From: Plasmodium brasilianum
Lineage: Eukaryota > Apicomplexa > Aconoidasida > Haemosporida > Plasmodiidae
Length of the DNA stretch: 64,000 nucleotides
Assembly: GCF_023973825.1 (NCBI RefSeq)
Contig: NW_027122924.1
Span: 145,001-209,000 of the forward strand
Direction: 5' to 3'
The position numbers and the translations under genes were made by a program. The first letter of the stretch is position 1; the number at the start of each line of letters is the position of its first letter. Below, one piece after another: positions 1 through 10,190 of the stretch. The notes beneath the pieces were generated by a model, which made no database searches, had not been told where the DNA came from, and saw only the letters and a list, made by a program, of their open reading frames with translations.

Positions 1-1
1 A

Positions 2-3000
2 AACAATGAAAAGCCGACCAAGATAAATAGGATAAAAGGATATGAAGATATAATAAGAAGAGAAAGTAGTGGGGAAGTTTTAGATCCTATGAATGCAAAA
101 AGAAAGAGTGAATTATGGGAAGTAAATATTAACAGGAATAATAATGACACTAGCTCATATTCATCCGTTTTTTCCAACTCGAGCAATACATATAACAATA
201 GTAACGGTAATAATAATAGTAGTAACGACAGCAATAATAATATTAACAGTAACAATAGTAATATTAATAATCGTAATAATAACAACAGGAACAGCGATAA
301 CAACTGGAACAGTAATAATAGTAATCTTGTGGGACACGATAAAACGAACAATACCATTGTGAGGAGTATGAATAGAGCAAGTTTAGTAAGACATTCATCC
401 CCCTGCAATATTTTGCTGAATGAGCATATAAGCCCCCCTCTGTTATATAGAAAAGAGAAAAAAGAAAATTTTTTTTTGAATCATAAAAATTTAAAAAATA
501 CTAAATTGTGTGCTATAAGTATTGGTCCCAGTAACAGCAGCAAGAAGAACAATAACAACGGTGGAAATAATAGCGGCAATAACAACAGCGGTAATAACAA
601 TATCGGCGGAACTAATAGTAATGGAAGCAACAGTGGGTGTAACAACCAGTACTCGTCTTATGATCATGACAACCTGTTGTTAGGGAGAAGCAGCAGCAAG
701 AAGAATAGTCTTTTACCGCAAAGTGTTAACAGCAGATCGGGCATAAGGAGCATGAAAAAGGGATCGATCAGTGTTCACTACAGTGGTCATACTAATACAA
801 ACAATAATAGAAATTATAGCATGCATAGTAGCAGTAGAAACATGGTAAACAGACGCATAAATGAGAATGTAGTAGCGGCTTCAAATGGAAACGCAGTAGC
901 AGATTGGGATGAAAACATGGTATCCCCTTTAAATTTGCAATCGTTTTTATCTTTTAATTTCCCTGAACGATCAGAAAATAACAACTCAAATAATAGTGTA
1001 AATAGCAGGAATAACAAGATGAATGGTCGAGATATCATAAGTTATGAACTAATGAAAAACTTAGATAAAATAGAAAGAAGTTTAAAAGATTGTTTAACGG
1101 TAGATACTAATAAAGAGTGCTCTTCTTGGTATAATTCTCCTGGGAATGTTATTGTTGATGATGATGATGTACATGATATTCGTAGTAATAGAGATATAGT
1201 GAATAACTCGGGAAATAGTTTATTACTTAACTACAATATGTGTAATAAAAATCAAAAGAGTATGTTCAACTTAAATGAGTTCATTTCTAATACTAATTGT
1301 CTTAACAGTAGAGGAAATGTATGCAGTATGACAGATGATCAGGTATATATGAACAAAGATATATTAATGCACGACAGATTTTCTACGAACAACTTGAACA
1401 AGAACGACATTTCCGCGTCAACGTTACGTACCTCTGAAGAGTTAAACGAAAAAGAGGAAGAAGGAAAGTTTAGTCTGTTGTACAACTACAGCGAAAAGGG
1501 GATAACTGGTTCGAGTAAGAAGCGGAGTAGGGGTGTGTGTATCGGTACTAGCGATGCACCCATAAGTAATACAAGCAGTGAATGCGCAGTAGGTGAATGC
1601 GCAGTAGGTGAATGCGTAGTAGGTGAATGCGCAGTAGATGGTTGTACAGTAGGTGGTTGTGCAGTAAGTGCTAGCTCACGAAGTTGCGGGCAAAGGATAA
1701 CAGGTAATGATACTAGCACTAATAACAACAACAGAAGTGGGCATGGGAATATACTCAGCATAATGAGTAAAAATAATGCCTCTTTAAACTACTACTATAA
1801 TATGGATAAATCGTTGAAGTATTCTGGGGGATTCATATCATATAAGGAGGGGAATCAAGTGGACGAGACGATGAATACTAGTTGTAGTATCATTGGAGGA
1901 AATCCCAGTCTTACGGACGATGCGAGAGTGAACATTGCTCCATCTGAAAGTGCTGAGGATGTAGCAAATTTTTCCAATGATGTGAAAAAAGGCTTAAAAA
2001 AGGGAAGCGAAAAGGATGGAGATGTGGATGTAAATGTAGATTTAGATTCAGATTTAGATGTAGATGCAGATGTAGATGCTGATGCAGATGTAGATGCAGA
2101 TATAGATTTAGTAATAACGAAAGGACAGAGAAGAAAAGACGACAAGTGCATGATGCACCTTTTCTATGATAGTAGTATAGCGTCAAATACCAAATCCAAC
2201 GTTGACAGTATGAAGAAACCATTCGAGAACACTGAAAGTTTTAATTATTATATGAATGTGGAAAGTGAAAAGACGAAGCAGCAGTTCTTTGGGAGTTTTA
2301 GTACATATCTAAATGAAAAGGAAAAAATTAAGAACAGTTTGCATACCACAGATAATAATATCACTGATGGTAACGAATTAGGGAGTGCATACAAATATGA
2401 AAGTCAAACAAATGAAGAAGGAGTAGAAGAGCATTGTGATGAGAGTAGCACTTTAAAAAGGAGTAAAACGAATGAGAGTATAATATATTGTAAATCTATG
2501 GGAGATGGAAGGAATGCAACTATTAGTCTGATAGATGATGGAAATCAAGCAGAGGGGAAGGGAAACAGCTGTAATGAAAGGTACTCACAGGGGGAGGAAC
2601 ACAGAGAAATGGAAGAACAGCACAATATGATGGAGGAGAAGAGAAATACGATGGAGGAAAAATCCTATCGAAGTGATGATACTTATAGGAAGAGAAACGA
2701 AGAGGAGGAAAGAGAAAGCGAGAATAAGTTGAACATGGAGGACATTAAGAACAATCCAGCCATATATAATTTCGAAAAAGAAATATTAGATAATGATATA
2801 TCATCTGTATTAGAATATAAACCCATGATCAACAATATGAACCATGTAAAGTGTGTAAACTGTGTAAACTATGATGACTTAGTTAATGATGTTTGTAATA
2901 AGGAGGAACAATCGAGGAAGCACATAAAATGTGGGAATAATATAATGAAAGAAGTAAGCTATGAGAATTTTGACAAAATATTTGTATCTGAAAATAATGA

Positions 3001-6000
3001 ATATGTAAGTGGTGCATTTAATAACAACAAGTGGAATGGTAGCGATGATATGAATAAAAGAAACCATCTAAAGGGGCTCATAAAATATATGAACCATTTA
3101 AATATAAATAATGGACCTTTTGTGCACGCAAATGGAAATGATGTACATGTTGCATGTGAAAAAAGCAATAGAGGGTTTACTATCAAGAATGATGACTGTT
3201 CCTGTTTAGCAGGTGCCGACAATAATGGTGGTTCGAACAGGAGTTATTTGAACGGAGGAAGTGTGATCGGCAGAGATATAAACTATGGTAAGATAAACAA
3301 ACGTAGCAGTGATGATATTCATAATGGTAGTAGTAACAGCAATGAGAATGAATCGAGTAGGTACAACTTTAGGAATGACGAGGAGAATAGCAGCGCGAGG
3401 ACTGATAAGAATAGCAGTGCCACTCGGGTTAGTGATATAAACCTTAACAACAAGGAGAATAGTTACTACTATGAGGAAAGAGAAACAATAGATTATCAGA
3501 AGAAGACTTATGACAGGAAAGATTCTATCTGTACACGAAATGATGAAAGTATTATTAATAGCGTCTTTAACGCTGTTGCTGGGGTTATTCATAGTTACAA
3601 GAATAGGGATAATGCTTCCAATGAAGTCGGTAATGCTTCCAATGAAGTCGGTAATGCTTCCAATGAAGTCGGTAATGCTTCCAATGAAGTCGGTAATGCT
3701 TCCAGTCAAATCGGTAATGCTTCCAGTCAAATCGGTAATTCTTCCAATCAAGTCGGTAATGCTTCCAGTCAAATCGGTAATTCTTCCAACCTAGTGGGTG
3801 ATACACTCCACATGTCCACATTCGTTACAAATACGAATAGTAATATTTTAATGAGTTTATTAAATGATAGAATTGCACAGAACGGGGGAAATGCAAATTC
3901 TTATAAAGGGAGTGTAGAAATAGGTACCAATGGAAATATACTTACGGATGTAGTCTATGAGGAAAATAAGCATGTGAGGAATTACAATAATGATCGATCA
4001 AATATGATGGTAAGTGAATATGGTAGTGGTAGTAGTGGTACCGCTGTAAGTGTAAAAGTTAGTGGTGGTAGGAGCGGGGGTGGCCAGAATAGAGTGAAAG
4101 AAGAAATATACGCTTATAACAATGACAATAAGTACATAAAAGAAATAGAAGAGGAGCAGACCAACCCCTGTTTTTACAATAACAGTAAGGAAGAGAATGA
4201 ACATTTTTCAAATTACAATATTTTGGAGTTGTATGACGAAACAAAAAGTTTTATATATTCAAACAGGACGAACAGAAAAGAAGGAGAAGAAGAAGAGGAT
4301 GACAGTAACGCATTTTGTTATAATTATAAAATTCCGAGTGTTGTATCTATAATGAATAATAAAAGAATTGATAATAGGGATTGTTATAATGTCAATGATA
4401 GAAAAGACATAAAGAATAATTCTTTTAATCATATTGCTTCTTACGTTAAAAGGGAAGAGAGTAGTATAGGTAAAGAAGCAGAAGCTAGTGGAAATGCGCA
4501 AAATGAAAAAAAGAATAATATTCCTATTGTCAACATAGGAGATCCCAAAATAGTAGACTCTGTAAAGAGTAAGGATCACGTACTGACGTATGATAAAAAT
4601 TTGAAAAAGGAAAAAAATGCAATTCCGTTTGTGGACATAGTTAGGGATAAAGCTACAAATAATAGCGTTTGGATGAGGGCAGGTAAGAATAGAATATATG
4701 ATATAGACCTGAACTGTTTATTGTCAGTGGGTTGTTCTGGAGTGGATGAGCATAACGAGAATAACAAGAATAGTCAGAATAGCCATAATAGTCAGAACAA
4801 TCAGAATAGTCAGAACAATCAGAATAGTCAGAACAGCCGGAATAGTCAGAACAGCCGGAATAGTCAGAACAATCAGAATAGTCAAAACAGCCGGAATAGT
4901 CAGAACAATCAGAATAGTCAGAACAGCCGGAATAGTCAGAACAGTCAGAATAGTCAGAACAATCAGAATAGTCAGAACAGCCGAAATAGTCAGAATAGTT
5001 ATTTGAACAAACTTGACACAAAAGATTTCTTTTTTTACCGCATGAACAATTTCGAAACGTCGTCCATATCAAATAACACAAACACAGGTACGACTGGCGG
5101 AGCGAACAATCCTTTTTTTTTTAATAATAATAATAATAATAAGGGTAATATTATGAATAAAGACAATATTATGAACAAAAGTAATATTATGAATAAAGAC
5201 AAAATTTTGGACAAAGATGAAACTAATAATTTTTATGCTAATGATAGCGTACTACATTGTACCATTATGCAGGAAAAAGGAATTTTCAGTGATAACAACT
5301 TTGATAGTATAGATACACATATAAATGAGGATGCAGATAATTACGTAAACGCTGTCAGTGCATCTGTAGATGAAAGAAATCTCTTTGTTAACAGCGATGC
5401 AGTTACTGGAGCTGGTACTGGTACTGATACTATTAATGCAGGCGCTACTGCTACAAGTAATGCTACAAATGATAAAAACAACTCCAAGTCAAATTTTTTA
5501 ACGAATGATGTGTTTGCACAAAGCGGAGGAAATGTGCTTGTCGATTCGTATGATGGAAAGGGATGTGATGTAGGGAGATACATGTATGACGATAATTTGT
5601 TTTATAACAGTGCTTATGGAAACAGTAGATATGGAAGTAGTGTGTATGAAGACAGTATGTATGTCAACCATGTGAATGAGAAAGGGCATAATAGTAATAG
5701 TCATCTGGGTAAAAACAAGATACCCTTTTTCGATTTTATGAAAGATGGCTACCATACCTTTTTGGAAAGTAATACAAATAATGGTAATACAAATAATGGT
5801 AATACAAATAATAATAATAACAGTGCGTTACTATTATCATCCTCTTCCTTGTCTTTATTCAATTGCAATGTACCCGAAAATGAGGAGGAAGACACTACTG
5901 ATAAGTGGGCGATGGAAAATAGTGTATTCCGAAGTACTGCTTTAAATAATAATTCCTCTTGTTATGATAACTTTTCCTTTGAAAATAAATATTTTTCTAA

Positions 6001-6070
6001 TGATGATGACGGTTTTTGTGTTGACTATTCGCCAGGCTTGAACTTTAGCTTTTTAAACAAAAATGAGTAG
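2..6070 (+). CDS. Giant asparagine-rich protein, 5' end cut by window edge
   Basis: The frame is open from base 2, before the first ATG at 89, so this is probably the 3' part of a longer gene rather than a complete gene. About 2,000 residues are visible. Most of it is low complexity: Asn/Ser runs near the start, an Asp/Val/Ala acidic run at about 2020-2110, a tandem heptad (NASNEVG type) at 3608-3790, and a Gln-Asn-Ser array at about 4760-5000. Between these lie ordinary charged segments, but I recognise no catalytic motif, zinc finger, AP2 domain or membrane segment. It ends with a TAG stop. Such Asn-rich inserts are usual in Plasmodium nuclear or regulatory proteins, but the function is unknown. 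The coding frame is secure; the name is not. Confidence 0.85.
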   Translation, partial: NNEKPTKINRIKGYEDIIRRESSGEVLDPMNAKRKSELWEVNINRNNNDTSSYSSVFSNSSNTYNNSNGNNNSSNDSNNNINSNNSNINNRNNNNRNSDNNWNSNNSNLVGHDKTNNTIVRSMNRASLVRHSSPCNILLNEHISPPLLYRKEKKENFFLNHKNLKNTKLCAISIGPSNSSKKNNNNGGNNSGNNNSGNNNIGGTNSNGSNSGCNNQYSSYDHDNLLLGRSSSKKNSLLPQSVNSRSGIRSMKKGSISVHYSGHTNTNNNRNYSMHSSSRNMVNRRINENVVAASNGNAVADWDENMVSPLNLQSFLSFNFPERSENNNSNNSVNSRNNKMNGRDIISYELMKNLDKIERSLKDCLTVDTNKECSSWYNSPGNVIVDDDDVHDIRSNRDIVNNSGNSLLLNYNMCNKNQKSMFNLNEFISNTNCLNSRGNVCSMTDDQVYMNKDILMHDRFSTNNLNKNDISASTLRTSEELNEKEEEGKFSLLYNYSEKGITGSSKKRSRGVCIGTSDAPISNTSSECAVGECAVGECVVGECAVDGCTVGGCAVSASSRSCGQRITGNDTSTNNNNRSGHGNILSIMSKNNASLNYYYNMDKSLKYSGGFISYKEGNQVDETMNTSCSIIGGNPSLTDDARVNIAPSESAEDVANFSNDVKKGLKKGSEKDGDVDVNVDLDSDLDVDADVDADADVDADIDLVITKGQRRKDDKCMMHLFYDSSIASNTKSNVDSMKKPFENTESFNYYMNVESEKTKQQFFGSFSTYLNEKEKIKNSLHTTDNNITDGNELGSAYKYESQTNEEGVEEHCDESSTLKRSKTNESIIYCKSMGDGRNATISLIDDGNQAEGKGNSCNERYSQGEEHREMEEQHNMMEEKRNTMEEKSYRSDDTYRKRNEEEERESENKLNMEDIKNNPAIYNFEKEILDNDISSVLEYKPMINNMNHVKCVNCVNYDDLVNDVCNKEEQSRKHIKCGNNIMKEVSYENFDKIFVSENNEYVSGAFNNNKWNGSDDMNKRNHLKGLIKYMNHLNINNGPFVHANGNDVHVACEKSNRGFTIKNDDCSCLAGADNNGGSNRSYLNGGSVIGRDINYGKINKRSSDDIHNGSSNSNENESSRYNFRNDEENSSARTDKNSSATRVSDINLNNKENSYYYEERETIDYQKKTYDRKDSICTRNDESIINSVFNAVAGVIHSYKNRDNASNEVGNASNEVGNASNEVGNASNEVGNASSQIGNASSQIGNSSNQVGNASSQIGNSSNLVGDTLHMSTFVTNTNSNILMSLLNDRIAQNGGNANSYKGSVEIGTNGNILTDVVYEENKHVRNYNNDRSNMMVSEYGSGSSGTAVSVKVSGGRSGGGQNRVKEEIYAYNNDNKYIKEIEEEQTNPCFYNNSKEENEHFSNYNILELYDETKSFIYSNRTNRKEGEEEEDDSNAFCYNYKIPSVVSIMNNKRIDNRDCYNVNDRKDIKNNSFNHIASYVKREESSIGKEAEASGNAQNEKKNNIPIVNIGDPKIVDSVKSKDHVLTYDKNLKKEKNAIPFVDIVRDKATNNSVWMRAGKNRIYDIDLNCLLSVGCSGVDEHNENNKNSQNSHNSQNNQNSQNNQNSQNSRNSQNSRNSQNNQNSQNSRNSQNNQNSQNSRNSQNSQNSQNNQNSQNSRNSQNSYLNKLDTKDFFFYRMNNFETSSISNNTNTGTTGGANNPFFFNNNNNNKGNIMNKDNIMNKSNIMNKDKILDKDETNNFYANDSVLHCTIMQEKGIFSDNNFDSIDTHINEDADNYVNAVSASVDERNLFVNSDAVTGAGTGTDTINAGATATSNATNDKNNSKSNFLTNDVFAQSGGNVLVDSYDGKGCDVGRYMYDDNLFYNSAYGNSRYGSSVYEDSMYVNHVNEKGHNSNSHLGKNKIPFFDFMKDGYHTFLESNTNNGNTNNGNTNNNNNSALLLSSSSLSLFNCNVPENEEEDTTDKWAMENSVFRSTALNNNSSCYDNFSFENKYFSNDDDGFCVDYSPGLNFSFLNKNE
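3608..3793 (+). repeat. Coding 21-bp tandem repeat (NASNEVG / NASSQIG)
   Basis: About nine in-frame copies of a 21-base unit encode heptads of the NASNEVG type. The first four are identical and later ones vary to SSQIG, SNQVG and SNLVG. The unit keeps the reading frame, so copy-number change would alter protein length only. Confidence 0.9.
4756..5000 (+). repeat. Coding Gln-Asn-Ser array
   Basis: An in-frame array of hexanucleotide-like units (AATAGTCAG, AACAATCAG, AACAGCCGG) encodes QNS, QNN and RNS triplets. It is prion-like in composition. The protein continues normally on both sides. Confidence 0.9.
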
Positions 6071-6812
6071 ATGAGTAGAGGAGTAGATGAGTAGAGGAGT
6101 AGATGAGTAGATGAGTAGATGAGTGGATGAGTAGATGAGTGGATGAGTTGGTAGAGTGGGTTAAGATTTGGGCATAAGAGTCGGCGTAAATGTAGGTATA
6201 AAAATGAGTATAACAGTGGGTCAATAACTTTGTGCACACATTTGAATTCTGTTCATTTTGCGCAATATATGTTTTAACTTTGTTTTTGAAAGTTTATATC
6301 ATTTGAGACACGTATCTTTGTAATACTTTTCTACATTTGAATTATTTTTTTTTTTTTTTTACGCGCTAGCATGTGTGTGCGTAGGCACATGTGCGCTTTA
6401 TATTTATTTATGCCATCAATCTATACATTTGTATGTGTATGACTGACTATATATAAATATATATATATATATATATGCTTTGTTTTTTTTTTTTTTTCCT
6501 TTTATATAACTTAACGAACTTTTCATTTCTCATTTTTCAATTGGGGTAATTCATCTAAAATAGGTCAACAGGCACTCCTTCAACGTTTGTAAGAAGCGGA
6601 AATATTCTTTTGTTACACGTGTCTTAAACATCCGCCTTTGGTAAGTTAATACATGTGCTTAGCTTTATACATGTAAAATGGGAATACATAAAATGGTCGT
6701 AAAAAGTGTACTATTTGATTTATTACTTCCGAGTTGTGAGATCTTAAGCGCTTAAAATTTATTGCACGTAAAATAAATGGGGAGGGGTAAGGGGAAAAAA
6801 AAAAAAATAAAA

Positions 6813-7003
6813 TAAACACACAAACAAATGAACAAACAAATGAACAAACAAACAAACAAACAAATGAACAAACAAACAAACAAACAAACAAACAAACAAA
6901 CAAACAAATGAACAAACAAATGAACAAATGAACAAACAAACAAATGAACAAACAAACAAATGAACAAACAAACAAATGAACAAACAAACAAATGAACAAA
7001 TAA
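6813..7003. repeat. CAAA / CAAATGAA tandem array
   Basis: About 190 bases of (CAAA)n with interspersed AATGAACAAA units. The minus strand reads as an open Cys/Phe/Val/Leu frame, which is a by-product of the repeat. Confidence 0.9.
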
Positions 7004-7668
7004 AACAGATTCTCTACTTTTTAAAACATTCGTTGTATCATTAAATTGGATTAATTTTATCATGCTATAAGAACGGTTAGCATTTTTATAAAAAAAAAAA
7101 AAAATTAATTTATAAATATAACAGAGTTCTTATTATGCGGAATTCTTCTCCTTATTATTCCTTTCCTTTTTCTTTTTTTAAAAAAATATATTTTTTTTTT
7201 TTTTTTTTTTGTCTTCTCACGAATAGCTTTCCTGTGAGCAATTCTAAGTAGTATTTCATGTTGTCACAAGTTTTTCGTATCGATTTTGTGTGGGATACGA
7301 CAGCTGTTTCTATGTTCATATTGCATTTCCAGTTTTACATCACTCATAAGGGTACGTGTACATGCACATATTCATATATACTCGTACATTATTCGTATAT
7401 ATGCTTTTACCTGTATGTATGGAAAGGTTGTTGTAATTTTTTCTAAGCGAATTGTTTGCTAGTTAATCAAGTGTACTGCAACAATGGATTTTCCTCCTTT
7501 GTCCTTTTCAACTGAAGGAACAGTAGTATGGGGTAAAAAATAAGACAATTGCAAGGGTGTGTGTAGATGGGTCCAAATGAAATATGTTATGATAATATAT
7601 AACCGGATATGCTTAAGCATGAAACATGATTTATGTACAAATAGGTAAAAAAAGGAAAAAAAAAAAAA

Positions 7669-7979
7669 ATATAATAAAATATAATGAAATATATTGAAAT
7701 ATAATGAAATATAATGAAATATATTGAAATAGAATGAAATATAATGAAATAGAATGAAATAGAATGAAATATAATGAAATAGAATGAAATATAATGAAAT
7801 AGAATGAAATAGAATGAAATGGAATGAAATATAATGAAATATAATGAAATATAATGAAATATATTGAAATAGAATGAAATAGAGTGAAATATAATGAAAT
7901 ATAATGAAATATAATGAAGTATAATGAAGTATAATGAAATAGAATGAAATAGAATAAAATGGAATAAAATAGAATACCA
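7669..7979. repeat. GAAATATAAT / GAAATAGAAT tandem array
   Basis: Roughly 300 bases of a 10-base unit (ATAATGAAAT and variants with AGAATGAAAT or ATATTGAAAT). Long minus-strand Ser/Ile/Phe/Tyr frames across it are repeat artefacts. Confidence 0.9.
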
Positions 7980-8128
7980 TAATATACAATACAGTAAAAT
8001 AACGAGAACAGTGGGGAATAGTAATAAACACCCATTTAGCTTAAAGAGTACTGCTTAAATGTAAGAAAATTTTTTCCATAAAATTTGATTTCATTAAATC
8101 GTTTTGTCCTTTTGAGAAACCAACTTGT

Positions 8129-8302
8129 CTATTGAGGCTTTAAAATGGATTTTTTGCATACCACCATGCTTGCCGCAATATTTGTCGTCCCATCTGCTTC
8201 CTCATGTTCGACATCCACTGCTACATCCTGCGCTGCCTCCTTCGCAACCCCTTTTTTTAAGAGGAATTTATGGAACCAAGAAACTTCACATTTGAACGTC
8301 AT
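8129..8302 (-). CDS. Possible small protein or exon (57 codons)
   Basis: On the minus strand an ATG at 8302 opens a 57-codon frame ending with TAG at 8129. The product is hydrophilic and acidic in the middle (Asp/Glu/Val/Ala), and this is one of the few GC-richer islands in the spacer. A GTATGC donor-like site at 8161 could end the exon after 47 codons. Possible 3' exons lie near 7460-7520, after a CCTTCAG acceptor and beyond the GAAATATAAT array. The plus strand also carries an open frame here but it runs into poly-T and encodes poly-Phe, so I prefer the minus reading. No family is recognised. Confidence 0.3.
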   Translation of the reverse strand: MTFKCEVSWFHKFLLKKGVAKEAAQDVAVDVEHEEADGTTNIAASMVVCKKSILKPQ

Positions 8303-8825
8303 AACATGGTGGAAAGAGAGCCTTATGATTGTATTTTTTTTTTTTTTTTTTTGCTTAAAATGGTAAGTAATATTACAGAAGAGTTTAATAATTTTTATTT
8401 GTTTATTCCTTCATAACCCCCAAATTTTTTTTATTTTTTTGTTAGTATTTATTGCCATTTTTCACTTTATCTCTTATTCTTGGGAGATACTAACAAAAGA
8501 AAACTCTGCATACATAAGATCGAATGACTGTATTTTTTTTTTTTTTTTTTTGTTTGTTCTTTAAAATTTCAGACAGAAAAAAAATAGAAATGTGGAAATC
8601 TTGTTAGGCTAATGCAGACAGGTGCAAAAAAGAAAACAAAAATAAAAATACGAAAAAAAGAAATAAAAAAAGGAAAAAAAAAAATAAAACATGTACACGC
8701 AAAAAGAGCAAAAATTTATTTTAAAATGCAACACAGGAACACAAATACGTACAGAGGTATGTATATCATTAAGTTAGGATTACACTAATACGCGCAAGGA
8801 CTACACATGAAGTAACGTACGGAAA

Positions 8826-8982
8826 TATATGTATATGTATATATATGTATATGTATATATATGTATATATGTGTATATGTATATAAGTGTATATGTATAT
8901 ATTTGTATATGTATATATATGTATATGTATATATATGTATATGTATATATGTATATATGTATATATGTATATATATATATAT
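8826..8982. repeat. TATATGTATATG microsatellite
   Basis: About 155 bases of alternating TATATG/TATATA units. All six frames stay open over most of it, which explains the spurious Tyr/Ile ORFs. Confidence 0.9.
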
Positions 8983-9832
8983 ACACTTGTGCGACAAAAT
9001 AAATAAAAAAAAAAAAAAAAAAAAAATACGAAGCTTAACAAATTCTGAATTGTTCATAATAAAATCGCCACTTTTGTTTCTTATTGACTATATGAACATG
9101 TGTATACGAGTAACATAAAGTTTGTTTTACTCGTTGTATGTCTTTATTCATTTTTCTGTTTTACTCCTCGGTTTAATTTGTTTATTTTGTATAAATTATA
9201 CTAAATTATTATATATAACTTCTCTCTGCATTATTGTAACTTACTACTACATTATATTTTGTAATTTCTTTCTGTATCATTTTATTTAGCTCATTTCAAT
9301 CGAACTCTTCGTTTTATGTCTTGTATTTTTAACCTGGTATATGCTTCCCTTTTTTAACCCGTCCCTATCTCTCTGGGATTTGTCCTTTTTACTCTGAAGA
9401 GTGAAAATAAAAAAAGAAAATAACAGCAAAAGAAAAAGGAGAAAAGGTAAAAAAACAAAATAGGAAAAAGAACAAAAAGAGAAAAATTATAATATAACTT
9501 TATAATTAAAACTTAAATGATTTACTCCTTCGTTTCGTAATTACATGATGCTCTTCGTGCGAGTGTTCCTGTCAAAACAGAAAACAAAAGAAGAGAAGGG
9601 AGGAGAAGGGAAGAGAAGTGAAGTGAATTGAAAATTTAACCTAGTTGATAAGTTTTTAGTAATTTTCTGAATGGATAGGCACTCCTTTTTTATTTTGTTT
9701 TATATCATTCTGTATTGTTTTGTTTTATTTATATGCTACTTGCTACCACGTTAAGTTATCTCGCTTCTCTATATTGGTAAGGAGAAAAAAAAAGAGGAAG
9801 CAAACAGAGAAATAATCTAACGACAACATGTG

Positions 9833-9875
<43 letters not shown>

Positions 9876-10190
9876 ATGTTTTTTTTTTTTTTTTTTTTTT
9901 GTAGGCGTAAAAAGTGCACACATGTGCGTACTATCACCTGTAGGACTTCAGAACGATCTACGTTTTTGTTCCTCACTGTTATTCATTTGGCTAATTAAAG
10001 TATTCTTTTAATTTTCATATGGGGAGTTCTCTCTCTCCTATGTTGTCTCTTACTGTGTATCTTCCGTTGACTCTACCAGTGCCTCTATCGCTATATCTAG
10101 CGCTATCCATGTTACCATAAATCTCAAGGACTGCTGGTGCAAAGAACACATATGTGTGTATGATTTCTTTACATTTTTTGAGCGAGTAGA

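Larger units (their letters stand above)
6071..10190. other. 4.1-kb spacer between two giant genes, repeat-rich
   Basis: No long protein-like frame is present. It holds a GAGTAGAT-type short repeat just after the preceding stop (6064-6140), a CAAA/CAAATGAA array, a GAAATATAAT array, TA microsatellites (8826-8982 and 9838-9870), many poly-T tracts, and one minus-strand small ORF given separately. Short islands of higher GC near 7210-7345 and 7480-7530 could be exons. For example, at 7483 an ATG is followed by 16 sense codons and a GTAAAA donor, and the opposite strand also reads open there. I could not assemble a consistent gene from these. Confidence 0.6.

Noticed and set aside
3206..3821. 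Antisense frames with TGSITDL and WKHYRLH repeats
   Set aside because: Mirror readings of the 21-bp coding repeat in the Asn-rich gene.
8145..8366. 73-codon plus ORF rich in Ala/Ser/Thr
   Set aside because: It ends in poly-Phe from a T tract, and the antisense frame is more protein-like, so the minus reading was kept instead.
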